Positions 24,086-34,806 are shown, counted from the first letter of the stretch. The stretch is 37,764 bases of DNA from Alloprevotella sp. oral taxon 473 str. F0040 (GCF_000318095.2 NZ_KB290716.1:144564-182327), one strand, 5' to 3'. Notes: generated from the letters alone by a model not told the origin. A program made the numbers and translations.

Positions 24086-24120
24086 CCCCGATCATCCGTG
24101 AGATGTTCGGGGCTTTTGTT
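24086..24120 (+). terminator. Terminator of the TPR gene
   Basis: CCCCGATCATC pairs with GATGTTCGGGG (one T-T mismatch) around CGTGA, followed by CTTTTGTT. It begins 44 nt after the stop codon. Confidence 0.75.
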
Positions 24121-24233
24121 GCCTTATAGTCTAGTGGTGTTTGATTATCGGACAATAGAATGAGAGGACAGCTGAGTAATAGGATGGCAAGCGTGCTGGC
24201 TACCCAAGCTTGTGGGGAGCAATTTGAGCGTTT

Positions 24234-24274
24234 AGAAACAAAAATTGCCACCCTACTGTTGAGTAGGATGGCAA
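24234..24274 (-). terminator. Terminator of gap
   Basis: On the minus strand TTGCCATCCTACT and AGTAGGGTGGCAA (13 bp with one G-T pair, CAAC loop) are followed by TTTTTGTTTCTAAA. It is about 40 nt after the gap stop. A second partial copy of the right arm occurs at 24173-24204. Confidence 0.85.
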
Positions 24275-24315
24275 ATGTATTGTCTACTTCAGACGAAGTA
24301 ACAAGGGGGCAATGA

Positions 24316-25359
<1,044 letters not shown>

Positions 25360-25452
25360 TTAGGATCAGATTTTGAACATCAAGAAGATGTCTTCTGAGC
25401 GAGAAAACGAGAAATATAGGTTTATCTACACTTTTTTCCCACTTTCGTACCG

Positions 25453-25460
25453 CAAAAATA
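25453..25460 (-). promoter_or_regulatory. -7 element for gap
   Basis: TATTTTTG on the minus strand. It would give a leader of about 115 nt. It lies 12 nt from the divergent mscL -7 element, so the two promoters overlap. Confidence 0.45.
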
Positions 25461-25472
25461 CGAAGAAAGTTT

Positions 25473-25480
25473 TACTTTTG
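25473..25480 (+). promoter_or_regulatory. -7 element for mscL
   Basis: TACTTTTG matches TAnnTTTG, 30 nt before the mscL ATG. The expected -33 element is poor. Confidence 0.5.
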
Positions 25481-25510
25481 CAGTGCATTACAGATAAAAA
25501 TTCAGACTAA

Positions 25511-25930
25511 ATGTCGAAATCATCATTTTTTCAAGACTTCAAGGCGTTTGCAGTTAAAGGAAACGCTGTAGATTTGGCTGTCGGTGTCATCATTGGTGGT
25601 GCCTTTGGTAAAATCGTTTCCTCCATTGTAGACGACCTCATCATGCCTCCCATCGGGTGGCTCATTGGTGGCGTGGACTTCAAGGATCTTTCTGTGAAAC
25701 TTCCTGCAGCCATTGAAGGACAAACAGAGGTGACGATCAACTATGGTAACTTTATTCAGACAGTGTTCGACTTCCTCATCGTGGCTTTCTGCGTGTTCAT
25801 GCTCGTGCGTGGCATCCAGGCTTTGAAGAAGAAGGAAGAACCTGCTGCTCCTGCTCCTCCTGCTGGTCCAACGCAGGAAGAACTGCTCACGCAGATTCGT
25901 GACTTGCTCGAAAAGCAATCTAAAGCATAA
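25511..25930 (+). CDS. mscL: Large-conductance mechanosensitive channel
   Basis: 139-residue inner-membrane channel that opens under high membrane tension and releases solutes on osmotic downshock. The N-terminus [42 protein letters not shown] contains the pore-lining TM1 with the conserved GxxxG-like packing. TM2 is [17 protein letters not shown] (about 77-95). A Pro/Ala-rich linker and the C-terminal helix ([14 protein letters not shown]) follow. Normal length and an intact gene. Confidence 0.97.
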   Translation: MSKSSFFQDFKAFAVKGNAVDLAVGVIIGGAFGKIVSSIVDDLIMPPIGWLIGGVDFKDLSVKLPAAIEGQTEVTINYGNFIQTVFDFLIVAFCVFMLVRGIQALKKKEEPAAPAPPAGPTQEELLTQIRDLLEKQSKA

Positions 25931-25934
25931 TGCC

Positions 25935-25977
25935 CAAGTGGCGCGGACGCACGGACGTTTGCGCCACTTGTCAGTTT
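25935..25977 (+). terminator. Terminator of mscL
   Basis: CAAGTGGCGC pairs with GCGCCACTTG (10 bp) with a 16-nt inner region, followed by TCAGTTTT. It starts 4 nt after the stop codon. Confidence 0.75.
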
Positions 25978-26101
25978 TGGATAACGACTCAAAGTCTTTC
26001 TAATCATGAACTTATGATAGGGATTGCTTATATTTCAGCTTTCTCATAATCAACTTGGTGTTAAGCACCACAGCGCCCTAGAAGCGTTCTAAACTCTATA
26101 T

Positions 26102-27712
26102 ATGCAACAGAAAATCATTATCCTTGACTTCGGTTCGCAGACCACACAGCTCATCGGTCGCCGCGTCCGTGAACTCGACACTTTTTGCGAAATCTTGCCT
26201 TACAACAAGTTTCCACACGATGATCCCTCAGTGATTGGCGTCATTCTTTCGGGATCGCCTTTCAGTGTCTACGATCCTGAAGCCTTTCAGGTAGATCTTT
26301 CCAAAATCCGTAGACGTCTTCCTATATTGGGCATCTGCTATGGTGCGCAATATATGTCGCACATCTATGGTGGTAAGGTGGAACCAGCCAACACGCGCGA
26401 ATATGGTCGTGCTAACCTCACGACCTTTGAGCACAACAACCCTCTCTTCCGTGATTTTCACGAAAACTCTCAAGTGTGGATGAGCCATGGCGACACCATC
26501 ACTGCCATCCCCGAAGGTTTCCGTTGCATCGCTTCTACGCCACAAGTGAAGTATGCTGCTTACCAGGCTGAAAACGAACAACTGTGGGGTGTGCAATTCC
26601 ACCCCGAAGTGTTCCACTCACTCCAAGGCAGCACCTTGCTGCGCAACTTTGTGGTGGATATTTGTGGTAGCCATCAAGACTGGAGTCCTGCTTCTTTCGT
26701 AGACAGCACTGTGGCTGAACTCAAGGTGCAGTTGGGCAACGACCGCGTAATTCTCGGTCTTTCCGGTGGTGTAGACTCTTCTGTAGCAGCCGTGTTGCTC
26801 AACAAGGCTATCGGCAGCAACCTCACTTGTATCTTTGTGGACCACGGTATGCTCCGCAAGGATGAATTTAACGCGGTGATGGAAGACTACAAATGCCTTG
26901 GTCTGAATGTGATTGGCGTAGATGCTAGCGAAAAGTTCTTCACAGAACTGGCTGGTGTCGAAGAACCCGAAAGCAAGCGTAAGATCATCGGTGCAGGTTT
27001 CATCGATGTATTCAACGCAGAAGCCATGAAGATCACCGATGCGAAGTGGTTGGCACAAGGCACCATCTATCCCGACCGTATTGAGTCGCTCAACATCACC
27101 GGCAAGGTAATCAAGAGCCATCACAACGTGGGCGGTCTTCCCGAAAAGATGCACCTCAAGATTTGCGAACCACTCCAATGGTTGTTCAAAGACGAAGTGC
27201 GCCGTGTGGGTCGTCAAATGGGCATGCCTGAGCACCTCATCAACCGACACCCCTTCCCTGGCCCTGGTCTTGCCGTGCGCATCTTGGGCGACATCACCCC
27301 CGAAAAGGTGCGCATCCTCCAAGATGCCGACGACATCTTCATCCGTGGTCTCCACGACTACAAGGTTAAGATGGACGTGGACACAGCTCGCCGTGTGCTC
27401 GCTGCTGGTGTGCCTAACGATGCTCCCGAACACGGAGAGATTGAGGTTTCACTCTACGACCAAGTATGGCAAGCTGGCGTGATGCTCCTCCCCGTGAAGA
27501 GTGTGGGCGTGATGGGTGACGAACGTACCTACGAACAAGCCGTGGCACTCCGCGCTGTAACCTCTACCGATGCTATGACTGCCGACTGGAGCCACCTCCC
27601 TTACGACTTCTTGGCAAAGGTGAGCAATGAGATTATCAACAATGTGCGTGGCGTAAACCGCGTATGTTACGATATCTCCTCAAAACCACCTTCAACCATC
27701 GAGTGGGAATAA
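26102..27712 (+). CDS. guaA: GMP synthase (glutamine-hydrolysing)
   Basis: 536-residue enzyme converting XMP to GMP with glutamine and ATP in purine synthesis. The class I glutamine amidotransferase domain (about 1-190) carries the nucleophile Cys79 in GICYGAQ, and His167/Glu169 in VQFHPE. The PP-loop ATP pyrophosphatase signature is LSGGVDSS (residues 221-227). The C-terminal dimerisation domain ends in the conserved [24 protein letters not shown] region. A 171-nt stretch upstream has no recognised purine riboswitch. It is followed by a strong bidirectional-looking terminator. Confidence 0.97.
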   Translation: MQQKIIILDFGSQTTQLIGRRVRELDTFCEILPYNKFPHDDPSVIGVILSGSPFSVYDPEAFQVDLSKIRRRLPILGICYGAQYMSHIYGGKVEPANTREYGRANLTTFEHNNPLFRDFHENSQVWMSHGDTITAIPEGFRCIASTPQVKYAAYQAENEQLWGVQFHPEVFHSLQGSTLLRNFVVDICGSHQDWSPASFVDSTVAELKVQLGNDRVILGLSGGVDSSVAAVLLNKAIGSNLTCIFVDHGMLRKDEFNAVMEDYKCLGLNVIGVDASEKFFTELAGVEEPESKRKIIGAGFIDVFNAEAMKITDAKWLAQGTIYPDRIESLNITGKVIKSHHNVGGLPEKMHLKICEPLQWLFKDEVRRVGRQMGMPEHLINRHPFPGPGLAVRILGDITPEKVRILQDADDIFIRGLHDYKVKMDVDTARRVLAAGVPNDAPEHGEIEVSLYDQVWQAGVMLLPVKSVGVMGDERTYEQAVALRAVTSTDAMTADWSHLPYDFLAKVSNEIINNVRGVNRVCYDISSKPPSTIEWE

Positions 27713-27762
27713 ATCCCCCCACTGCTACTCTATTCTTTTGTCTCACGGCAAAGAAAGAACAA

Positions 27763-27807
27763 AAAACACCTCATTATGGCATCGAGTCATAATGAGGTGT
27801 TTTGTTT
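27763..27807 (+). terminator. Terminator of guaA
   Basis: CACCTCATTATG (27767-27778) and CATAATGAGGTG (27788-27799) form a perfect 12-bp stem, extended by flanking A/T pairs and followed by TTTTGTTT. The A-run on the other side means it could also act on minus-strand transcripts coming from manA. Confidence 0.88.
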
Positions 27808-28003
27808 GAAGTGAGGATTATCTGACAGAAATCTTACATTATGAAGGATTTCAGAGTGAAAGTCTCCCAAGTAAAAGGATGTCACAAGGAATCCTTAGAA
27901 CCAATGTGCCTATTCTCAAGTCTATGGAGTGTGTGAACTCACAGAAGAAGCGTGAGGGATGGGCGAGAGATAACAGATAGCCTACACGAGATGGCTTACA
28001 CGC

Positions 28004-29005
28004 TTACTTGATGTAGCTAGTGAGCACCTTGATATTGCTTGAGGGAGTCACCATCATTCGAGTGGCGCATGCAGGCACAAGAACTGTTTCACCTTGGCGC
28101 AAGGAGACTGTTTTGTGTTGTGGATCGATGTTGTCGCCTTCCACAGTCACCGTACCTTCGCCTTCTGTGCAGATGACTATGGTGAACGAGTCTCTAGCTG
28201 CCAATTCCTCGGTGAGAGGTTGTTGCAAATCCAAGAGAGAAGTAGTGAAGTATTGGCACTCCACCAAAGGAGTGTTTTCGTTCTTACGTGTCACATAGTC
28301 CGTTCTGTAGTCGGAATATGCCTTGAAGTCAATGGCATCTTTCGCCAGTTCCGTGTGCAACTCTCTGGGCTTACCGTCCAATCCCATACGGCCGTAGTCG
28401 TAGATGCGATAGGTGATGTCGGAAGTCTGTTGGATTTCAGCAATGAAGCATCCGCCACAAATTGCGTGAATGCGCCCCGCAGGCAAGAAGAAGACGTCGC
28501 CCTTCTTGACATTGTGACGAGCAATGACATCAGTAATGGTGTTGTCTTCCACCATTTTTTCGTATTCCTCGGGCGTAATCGTTTTAGAAAGGCCAGAAAG
28601 CAGGTAAGCATCTTTGTCAGCTTCGATGACATACCACATTTCGGTTTTACCTTTAGAACCATTGTGACGTACACCAGCCAAGGCATCATCGGGATGCACT
28701 TGGATGCTCAAATCGGAAGCTGCATCGATAAACTTAATGAGCAAGGGGAACTGATTGCCAGTGTTGTCATAGACATGACGACCCACAATCTGTTCTTTGT
28801 ACTCTTCCAAGAGTTCTACAACGGTCTTTCCAGCCAGACTACCTTCTGCCACTACGGACTCATTACCAGGCACGCCAGAGATTTCCCAGCTTTCGCCGAC
28901 ATTATGCAGTTCTGTCTTGATTCCTTTGTATGGCGCAATTTTTTCTCCACCCCAAACCAAAGACTTCAAGAGTGGATTAAACTTAATAGGATACAACATA
29001 TTCAT
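28004..29005 (-). CDS. manA: Mannose-6-phosphate isomerase, class I
   Basis: 333-residue zinc enzyme interconverting mannose-6-phosphate and fructose-6-phosphate. Metal and active-site motifs: IQVHPDD (Gln102, His104), EMWYVIEA (Glu122) and AGRIHAICGGCFIAEIQQTSD with the later His. The N-terminus FNPLLKSLVWGGEKI is typical of short bacterial PMIs. Its ATG shares one base with the stop of the upstream ROK gene (TAATG), which implies translational coupling. As the last gene of the mannoside unit it delivers mannose into glycolysis. Confidence 0.93.
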   Translation of the reverse strand: MNMLYPIKFNPLLKSLVWGGEKIAPYKGIKTELHNVGESWEISGVPGNESVVAEGSLAGKTVVELLEEYKEQIVGRHVYDNTGNQFPLLIKFIDAASDLSIQVHPDDALAGVRHNGSKGKTEMWYVIEADKDAYLLSGLSKTITPEEYEKMVEDNTITDVIARHNVKKGDVFFLPAGRIHAICGGCFIAEIQQTSDITYRIYDYGRMGLDGKPRELHTELAKDAIDFKAYSDYRTDYVTRKNENTPLVECQYFTTSLLDLQQPLTEELAARDSFTIVICTEGEGTVTVEGDNIDPQHKTVSLRQGETVLVPACATRMMVTPSSNIKVLTSYIK

Positions 29006-30117
29006 TAGTTATTTGATAGCTCATCTAGTTTAGAAAGGGCGAAGGCATAGGCTCCGAGTGAGATGGCAGCAGAAGCTCCAATCTTGGAACGCATGATACC
29101 AATGCGCTTTTGTGGATCATAGACCACAGTTTCTTCCGAGCCATAGATTTTGATTTCACGAGCCTCACCTTTAACAAAGGCTTCAAATTCGGCAGATTCA
29201 TCAATGTTATACACCTTCATCTGCACGCGATCGAGTTCATCACCGGCCATCGTGTGAATCTTGCCACGCAAGGTTTTGAGGATGCTGGGCATGAGCAAAT
29301 CGTGACTGCCCATGATGCCACCGCCAATGACCACAAGGCCGTCCATGAGAGTGACTGCCACACGGATAGCTTCACCTGCCACTTCACCCATTTTGGCAAA
29401 GGCCTTGATGGCAGCTTCTTGATTCCCTTCTTGCTCTCCGTGAGCAATGGCTGCAATGTCCTTGGGTTCCAAACCGTGGTTGGCATCTCCCGACAACTCG
29501 CCATAGACACGTTTCACCGCACGGATAGCAGCACCATCTTCGATGATGACGTCGCGATTATCGGGGTGTGGCAAGCAGAAAGTTTCTACGCAGGAGTTAT
29601 CTCCGATATTTAATTTTCCACCAATCACGCAACCGATGCCTAATCCCGTGCCAAAGGTGTAGCCAATGAGGTTCTTATAGTGCTTCTTTCCACCTTGCTC
29701 AGCAATCTTGGCATTGACCTCGGGCAACACGCCTCCAAGTGCCTCGCCATAAGCATAGAGGTCACCATCATTGTTGATGAAGACAGGGATACCAAACTTC
29801 TTTTGCAAGAAAGGCCCGAGTGCCACACCATCACGGAAGGAGGGGAAATTGGGGAGGAATCCTCCGATGATACCGTTGGGGTAATCAGCAGGGCCAGGGA
29901 AGGCGAAACTGATGGCAAGCGGTTTTTCAGAGAGTGTTTCAATCACACGGCTGAAACCTTCGACCATTGTATTTAGACATAGGTCCAAATCGTGGGCATT
30001 AGAAGGGAGTGTCACAGAGAAAGGAGTGGGTTTGCCACCTTTCATGGCTCCGAAAACCATGTTAGTACCGCCTGCATCCAAAGTCAGCACAGTACGACTA
30101 TCTTCAAATATATTCAT
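29005..30117 (-). CDS. ROK family sugar kinase-like protein without zinc motif
   Basis: 370 residues. The ATP-binding loop LTLDAGGTN (Asp14-Asn19) and the catalytic-type VFINNDGDLYAYGE (Asp117) are present, as are GYTFGTGLGIGCVIGG and LVVIGGGIMG. The usual ROK zinc signature CxCGxxGCxE is missing; in its place is a segment around SCVETFCLPHPDNRDVIIEDG. It is longer than typical ROK kinases, with a C-terminal insertion around residues 285-340 (VQMKVYNIDESAEFEA to IYGSEETVVYDPQKR). Context between mannosidases and manA suggests a mannose (or N-acetylhexosamine) kinase. It has no DNA-binding N-terminus. Substrate unproven. Confidence 0.8.
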   Translation of the reverse strand: MNIFEDSRTVLTLDAGGTNMVFGAMKGGKPTPFSVTLPSNAHDLDLCLNTMVEGFSRVIETLSEKPLAISFAFPGPADYPNGIIGGFLPNFPSFRDGVALGPFLQKKFGIPVFINNDGDLYAYGEALGGVLPEVNAKIAEQGGKKHYKNLIGYTFGTGLGIGCVIGGKLNIGDNSCVETFCLPHPDNRDVIIEDGAAIRAVKRVYGELSGDANHGLEPKDIAAIAHGEQEGNQEAAIKAFAKMGEVAGEAIRVAVTLMDGLVVIGGGIMGSHDLLMPSILKTLRGKIHTMAGDELDRVQMKVYNIDESAEFEAFVKGEAREIKIYGSEETVVYDPQKRIGIMRSKIGASAAISLGAYAFALSKLDELSNN

Positions 30118-30203
30118 GCTTTGCTATTATTCGTTGTTCAAAGATTTTTTTCGAGAAGGAGGGAAAAGCCTTGGGCTTGCCAACAGCTGTTTCCGCTCTT
30201 AGT

Positions 30204-30232
30204 GAGGATGGGGAAACGTTTCCCCTATCCTC
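30204..30232. promoter_or_regulatory. Extended palindrome in the mannoside operon gap
   Basis: A perfect 16-bp palindrome GGGGAAACGTTTCCCC (30210-30225) is extended by GAGGAT/ATCCTC arms with a one-base bulge. It sits between the GH92 stop and the ROK start. No U-tract follows on either strand. The AAACGTTT core resembles LacI-family operators. It could also act as an mRNA processing or attenuating hairpin. Confidence 0.6.
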
Positions 30233-30312
30233 CCAATACTCAGAAGGTATTTTGCCAGTAGTGCCTGCGCTAAAGCCCAAAACAAACCTTTGTTATCGCC
30301 TGATTTGATGAC

Positions 30313-32580
30313 TTATTTTTCCGCTTCGTTGGCAGTTTCCCAATTGTACCACACTGCAGGTTGTGCACCCATGTAGAAAGTGAGCTTTCCGCCTTTGACG
30401 ATGTCGCCATATTCTATATAAGGCTTGTCCCACTCATGGCCATTGAGTGTAATTTTTTGGATATACTTGTTCTCTTTGCTGTTATTCACCGTGTTGATGT
30501 CAAACTTCGTCTTGCCGTCTTTGCTCACTACAATCGAAACTTTGTCAAAGAGAGGACTACCAAACCAATACTTTGTCGAAGCAGGTTCTACGTTGTAGAA
30601 GCCCATGGCGGTCAAGATGTACCAAGCCGACATCTGACCCACATCCTCATTGCCCGAAAGTCCATCAGGCACTGCGTGATATTGACCTTCGAGAATCTCA
30701 CGCACCTTGTCAGCCGTCTTCCATGGTTGACCAGACATGGTGTAGAGATAGATGATGTGGTGACTGGGTTCGTTGCCATGAACGTATTGCCCAATCAAGC
30801 CAGACATGTCGGGAGACGCGTCCTTGCCAAGTACTGAGGGAGCTTTAAAGAGAGAGTCGAGACGGTGCGTCATCTTTTCTCTGCCTCCGAAAGCCTCGAG
30901 CAAGCCCTTCAAATCGTGGGGTGCAAGCCAAGTGTATTGCCAAGCATTGCCTTCGCAATAGTCATTGGCGCGGTGCTCCGCGGAGAAAGGATTGAAAGGA
31001 GTGCGCCAACCGCCATCGGCTGTGCGACCTCTCACAAACAGGGTCTCTTTGTCAAAGAAATTTCTCCAACTGTGGCTGCGATTTTTGAAGAACTTTTCGT
31101 CTTCGTGATGACCTAGCACACGAGCCGCATTGGCTACGGCTGCATCGGCAATGGCATATTCCATGTCGTTGGCACAGGCTTCTTCGTATAAGTCACAAGG
31201 GATGTAACCATATTTCTTGCGAATATCTTGTCCGCGTTCGTCGAGCATCACCGAAGCCTTGCAAGCCTTATAAGCTCTCTCTTTGTCGATGCCTTCTATT
31301 CCTTTGACGATGGCCTCAGCCACAGCAATCACGCCGGGATTACCCACCATGCAGTCGGTTTCGTTGCCCATGAGATGCCATACGGGCAACTTCCCTTGTT
31401 CATCGAAGATGTCCAACATCGTGTTGATCAAATCCGCACGCTTGGAGGGATGAATGATGTGATACAAGGGCATCGCAGCGCGGTAAGTGTCCCAAAGCGA
31501 CATGGTCGTGTAGACGTTGCGCGACTTGTTGTAGACCTTACCATCAGCACCTCTGTATGCTCCGTCGACATCTGAGAAGAGCGAAGGTGCCACCATGGTG
31601 TGATAGAGCGCTGTGTAGAAAATTTTGCGAGAAGCATCGTCGGAAGTCTCAATTTTGATTTTTGAGAGTTCCTTGTTCCAGCGTTCCCAAGCCTGCTTTT
31701 TCGTCTTTTCAAATTCCCAAGCAGGTTGTTCTTTCTCAACTGCCTTCTTCGCACCGTCCATGCTTACGGCAGAGATGCCAACTTTCATCAACACTTGCTC
31801 GCCTTGCTGTGTACGGAAAGAGAATCGGGCATATCTGGTCTGACCATCCTTTTGGATGAACATCTTCTCGTTCTTTTCAAAAGGTTTAGAGAACACGGAA
31901 TAGAAGAACATCTTTTGCGCTTTTGCCCATCCCTTGGAGTGTCGCCATCCACGGATGCTATTGCCGTCTACCACCTCGATGTGAGTATCTTCTGCCTTGT
32001 CCCAGCAACCGCCATTCTCAAGATCGAGCACGATGGCAGCCTCATCCGATTTGGGGAAGGTGTAGCGGTGGAGCCCCACTCTGTCGGTGGCGGTGAGTTC
32101 TGCCAAAATGCCGTAGCGCGTGAGGGGAACACTGTAATATCCTGGGATAGAAACTTCTTTCGAGCGATCAGCATACGACCAAAGCCCCGTTTCGGGTTGT
32201 CCCACTTTACCTCTTTCATACACGGACTTGCCAACTACAGGCATGACGGTGATGTCAAACAAATCGCCAATTCCCGTACCACTCAAGTGGGTGTGGGAAA
32301 ATCCAATCACCGTGCTATCCGAAGCATGGTAGCCCGATGTCCAGTCCCACTCTTGCGGCACACTTGTAGGGCCTAACTGCACCATACCAAAGGGTACATT
32401 CGCCCCTACAAAGACGTGACCATGTCCTCCAGTGCCGATGCGGGTGTCCACGTGTTTGGCGTAAGTGTCCATCTTCGCATTAACGCACGACAAAGCTGTG
32501 CTCGATAAAGCCGTAAATAATGCTATCGTGCGGAAGCCTCTGAAAGCCTCTTTGAGACTGAATCCTCGGTTATTTTGCAT
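30313..32580 (-). CDS. GH92 alpha-mannosidase (downstream copy)
   Basis: 755-residue family GH92 exo-alpha-mannosidase, calcium-dependent in characterised members. The N-terminal sandwich domain starts VDTRIGTGGHGHVFVGANVPFGMVQLGP. The (alpha/alpha)6 domain carries EGNAWQY with Glu543 and GNEDVGQMSAW with Asp646, the places of the catalytic acid and base in the family. Signal region 1-32 ends TALSC, a weak lipobox, so it may be a lipoprotein or cleaved after NA. I chose the ATG at 32580; the frame upstream runs inside the preceding gene, which it overlaps by 11 nt. Linkage specificity (alpha-1,2, -1,3, -1,4 or -1,6) is not readable from sequence. Confidence 0.92.
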   Translation of the reverse strand: MQNNRGFSLKEAFRGFRTIALFTALSSTALSCVNAKMDTYAKHVDTRIGTGGHGHVFVGANVPFGMVQLGPTSVPQEWDWTSGYHASDSTVIGFSHTHLSGTGIGDLFDITVMPVVGKSVYERGKVGQPETGLWSYADRSKEVSIPGYYSVPLTRYGILAELTATDRVGLHRYTFPKSDEAAIVLDLENGGCWDKAEDTHIEVVDGNSIRGWRHSKGWAKAQKMFFYSVFSKPFEKNEKMFIQKDGQTRYARFSFRTQQGEQVLMKVGISAVSMDGAKKAVEKEQPAWEFEKTKKQAWERWNKELSKIKIETSDDASRKIFYTALYHTMVAPSLFSDVDGAYRGADGKVYNKSRNVYTTMSLWDTYRAAMPLYHIIHPSKRADLINTMLDIFDEQGKLPVWHLMGNETDCMVGNPGVIAVAEAIVKGIEGIDKERAYKACKASVMLDERGQDIRKKYGYIPCDLYEEACANDMEYAIADAAVANAARVLGHHEDEKFFKNRSHSWRNFFDKETLFVRGRTADGGWRTPFNPFSAEHRANDYCEGNAWQYTWLAPHDLKGLLEAFGGREKMTHRLDSLFKAPSVLGKDASPDMSGLIGQYVHGNEPSHHIIYLYTMSGQPWKTADKVREILEGQYHAVPDGLSGNEDVGQMSAWYILTAMGFYNVEPASTKYWFGSPLFDKVSIVVSKDGKTKFDINTVNNSKENKYIQKITLNGHEWDKPYIEYGDIVKGGKLTFYMGAQPAVWYNWETANEAEK

Positions 32581-34804
32581 AATCTCTGACAAATTCTTGG
32601 TGTGTGATACGGTGTTTCTTAATTTTCTGTTCCTTGCGAATGACGTATTTCCCATTGATTTCTATGCTGTCAAAGACAGGTTGGAACATCGTGTAATGGG
32701 GTTCGCCTGGACAGTCGGGATACATCCCGATCATGCTAAACACAGCCCATGCGGACATCACTCCGGTATCGTCGTTGCCAGGAATGCCATCGGGGCGAGT
32801 GGTGTAATACTTCTTCAAGAGGGCAGCCACAGTTTGGGGCGTGCGGTGCTCCTCGCCTTTGAATCGGCTGAAGAGGAAAGGATAGGCAATGTCAGGTTCG
32901 TTGGCAGGATCGTAAAGTCCTTCATCAAACACTTTTTGCAGTTTGGCAACAAAAGCTTTGCCGCCGCCCATAGCCTTTGCTAGCCCTTCGATGTCGTGGG
33001 GCACATAGAATGTGTAGTTCCACGCACTACCCTCGTGAAAACCCGGGGTATTGGAGAAGTCTGCCCCATCTTTGGGATTGAAGGGAGAGAGGAATGTGCC
33101 ATCGCTGTTCAAGGGGCGCAAGGTGCCAGACTCTTTGCTGTAGTAATGCCTCCAACCTTTGGAGCGTTTTCTAAACTCTTTGGCATACTTTTGATATTCT
33201 GCCTTCTGCGCACTGCCGGTGGCTTCTTGCGCTAGTTTGTCGGACAACAAAGCCAAAGCATTGTCGGCTACGTAATATTCCAAAGCATGAGACACGGAGT
33301 TATCTCCAGAGAAGTCCTGCGCAAAATAACCTAGGGGGATGTAGCCTTTTTCGATATAAGGATCCACATCAGGGCGAATCTTGTTGTCTTTGCCAGGGGT
33401 ATTAGCAGACTTGAGGCAGGCTTTATAGGCCGCTTGGATGTCAAAATCGGTGAGTCCTTTTAGATAGGTGTCTGCTATCACAGGAATAGCGGGGTCGCCT
33501 TCCATGGTGAAAGTTTCGCGCCCATACAGTTCCCACTTAGGCATCCAGCCCCATTCTTTGTACATGTCCACCATGCTGCGCACCATGTCTATTTGTTTCT
33601 CGGGATATGCCAAGGCAAGCAGTTGGTGTAGGTTGCGACTGGTGTCCCAAAGGGAAAACACCGTGTAACGATTGTGCCCTTGTGCCACCTTTCCAATGCC
33701 GGGTTTCACCACCTCAATTCCATTTTGCGCAGCATACTTGCCGCCTTGCATCAAGGGATATTCTCCATTGACGTCGTTGAGCACATTGGGGTGCAAGAGC
33801 GCGTGGTAGAGTGCCGTATAGAAGACTTTCTTCTGCTCCTCACTGCCCCCACTCACTTTCACCCTTTCGAGGGCTTCTTCCCACTGGCGATGTGCCTGAT
33901 CACGCACCTGATCAAAGTTGCACCCTAGCTGTTCAGCATCTAGATTCTGGCGCGCGTTGTCGCAATTCACGAACGACACACCCATCTGTACACAAATCTG
34001 CTCTCCGTCTTCTGCATCAAAGGTGAAACGATAACCGAGATCATCTCCCGCCATTTCGCGAGCATAGTCTGTGTAAACCTTGTATTTCCCAGCATGTTCG
34101 TCCCACTCTGCTTCGGCGGTCATGTTGGGTTGTTTCTTCCAAAAACCCGCTTCTTTGGGAATCTTGTTCACCCGCATCACAAAATACTGTGGAAAGACCG
34201 CTTGCGAATGATAGCAAAATCCACCGCACAATCTCATGCCTTCAATTTCGGTGTCACTGACCTTTCTGATGAAGCCACCAGATTCATTGGTGAGTCCTTG
34301 TCCGAGATTGACGATGACATGCGCCTTACCTTTGCGATAGGTGTAGCGTTCAATAGAAGAGCGCATCGTAGCCGCCACCTCGGCCATGATGTCATATTTT
34401 GAGAGTTTCAAGGCATAATAGCCTGGTTGCGCCGTCTCGCCCGTATAATCACTTCCATACAATTTATAGTCGGTCGTGAGCTCTCCAGAGGTAGGCATCG
34501 TGATGATGGTACCCAAGTCTGGACATCCCACTCCACTAAGATTGACGTGAGAAAAACCAGTAAACCAGCAGTTGTCTGAAGTGTAGGGCGTAGACCACCA
34601 TCGGCTGTCTTTGTCCCATTTGTTTTTCTCCGATCCAGTGACATTGAAGGGAGAGATGCTCATCATTCCGTTCGGACATACAGCACCAGGGTTGGTCGTC
34701 CCGAAATTGGACGACCCCACCCATGGATGCACATAATCCGTCAGCTGTCTCGCACTGGAAAAGAAGGGAATGAGTAGAGCGATTACGGCGACAAGAAATC
34801 TCAT
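32570..34804 (-). CDS. GH92 alpha-mannosidase (upstream copy)
   Basis: 744-residue GH92 exo-alpha-mannosidase with a standard signal peptide (MRFLVAVIALLIPFFSSA), so it is periplasmic or exported. It begins VHPWVGSSNFGTTNPGAVCPNGMMSISPF. Family motifs are present: GFSHVNLSGVGCPDLG, VFYTALYHALLHPNV, EGSAWNYTF with Glu591, and GNDDTGVMSAW with Asp678/679. It is clearly diverged from the adjacent GH92, so the two probably cut different mannose linkages. It starts 2 nt after the GH130 stop codon, which indicates a tight operon. Confidence 0.93.
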   Translation of the reverse strand: MRFLVAVIALLIPFFSSARQLTDYVHPWVGSSNFGTTNPGAVCPNGMMSISPFNVTGSEKNKWDKDSRWWSTPYTSDNCWFTGFSHVNLSGVGCPDLGTIITMPTSGELTTDYKLYGSDYTGETAQPGYYALKLSKYDIMAEVAATMRSSIERYTYRKGKAHVIVNLGQGLTNESGGFIRKVSDTEIEGMRLCGGFCYHSQAVFPQYFVMRVNKIPKEAGFWKKQPNMTAEAEWDEHAGKYKVYTDYAREMAGDDLGYRFTFDAEDGEQICVQMGVSFVNCDNARQNLDAEQLGCNFDQVRDQAHRQWEEALERVKVSGGSEEQKKVFYTALYHALLHPNVLNDVNGEYPLMQGGKYAAQNGIEVVKPGIGKVAQGHNRYTVFSLWDTSRNLHQLLALAYPEKQIDMVRSMVDMYKEWGWMPKWELYGRETFTMEGDPAIPVIADTYLKGLTDFDIQAAYKACLKSANTPGKDNKIRPDVDPYIEKGYIPLGYFAQDFSGDNSVSHALEYYVADNALALLSDKLAQEATGSAQKAEYQKYAKEFRKRSKGWRHYYSKESGTLRPLNSDGTFLSPFNPKDGADFSNTPGFHEGSAWNYTFYVPHDIEGLAKAMGGGKAFVAKLQKVFDEGLYDPANEPDIAYPFLFSRFKGEEHRTPQTVAALLKKYYTTRPDGIPGNDDTGVMSAWAVFSMIGMYPDCPGEPHYTMFQPVFDSIEINGKYVIRKEQKIKKHRITHQEFVRDYAK

Positions 34805-34806
34805 TA

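Noticed and set aside
26031-26101. Purine riboswitch upstream of guaA
   Set aside because: Only a short GGTG/CACC hairpin; the conserved purine-aptamer loops are absent.
27841-28003. Possible further 21-nt repeat array between guaA and manA
   Set aside because: Dividing into 21-nt blocks gave no consistent shared position.
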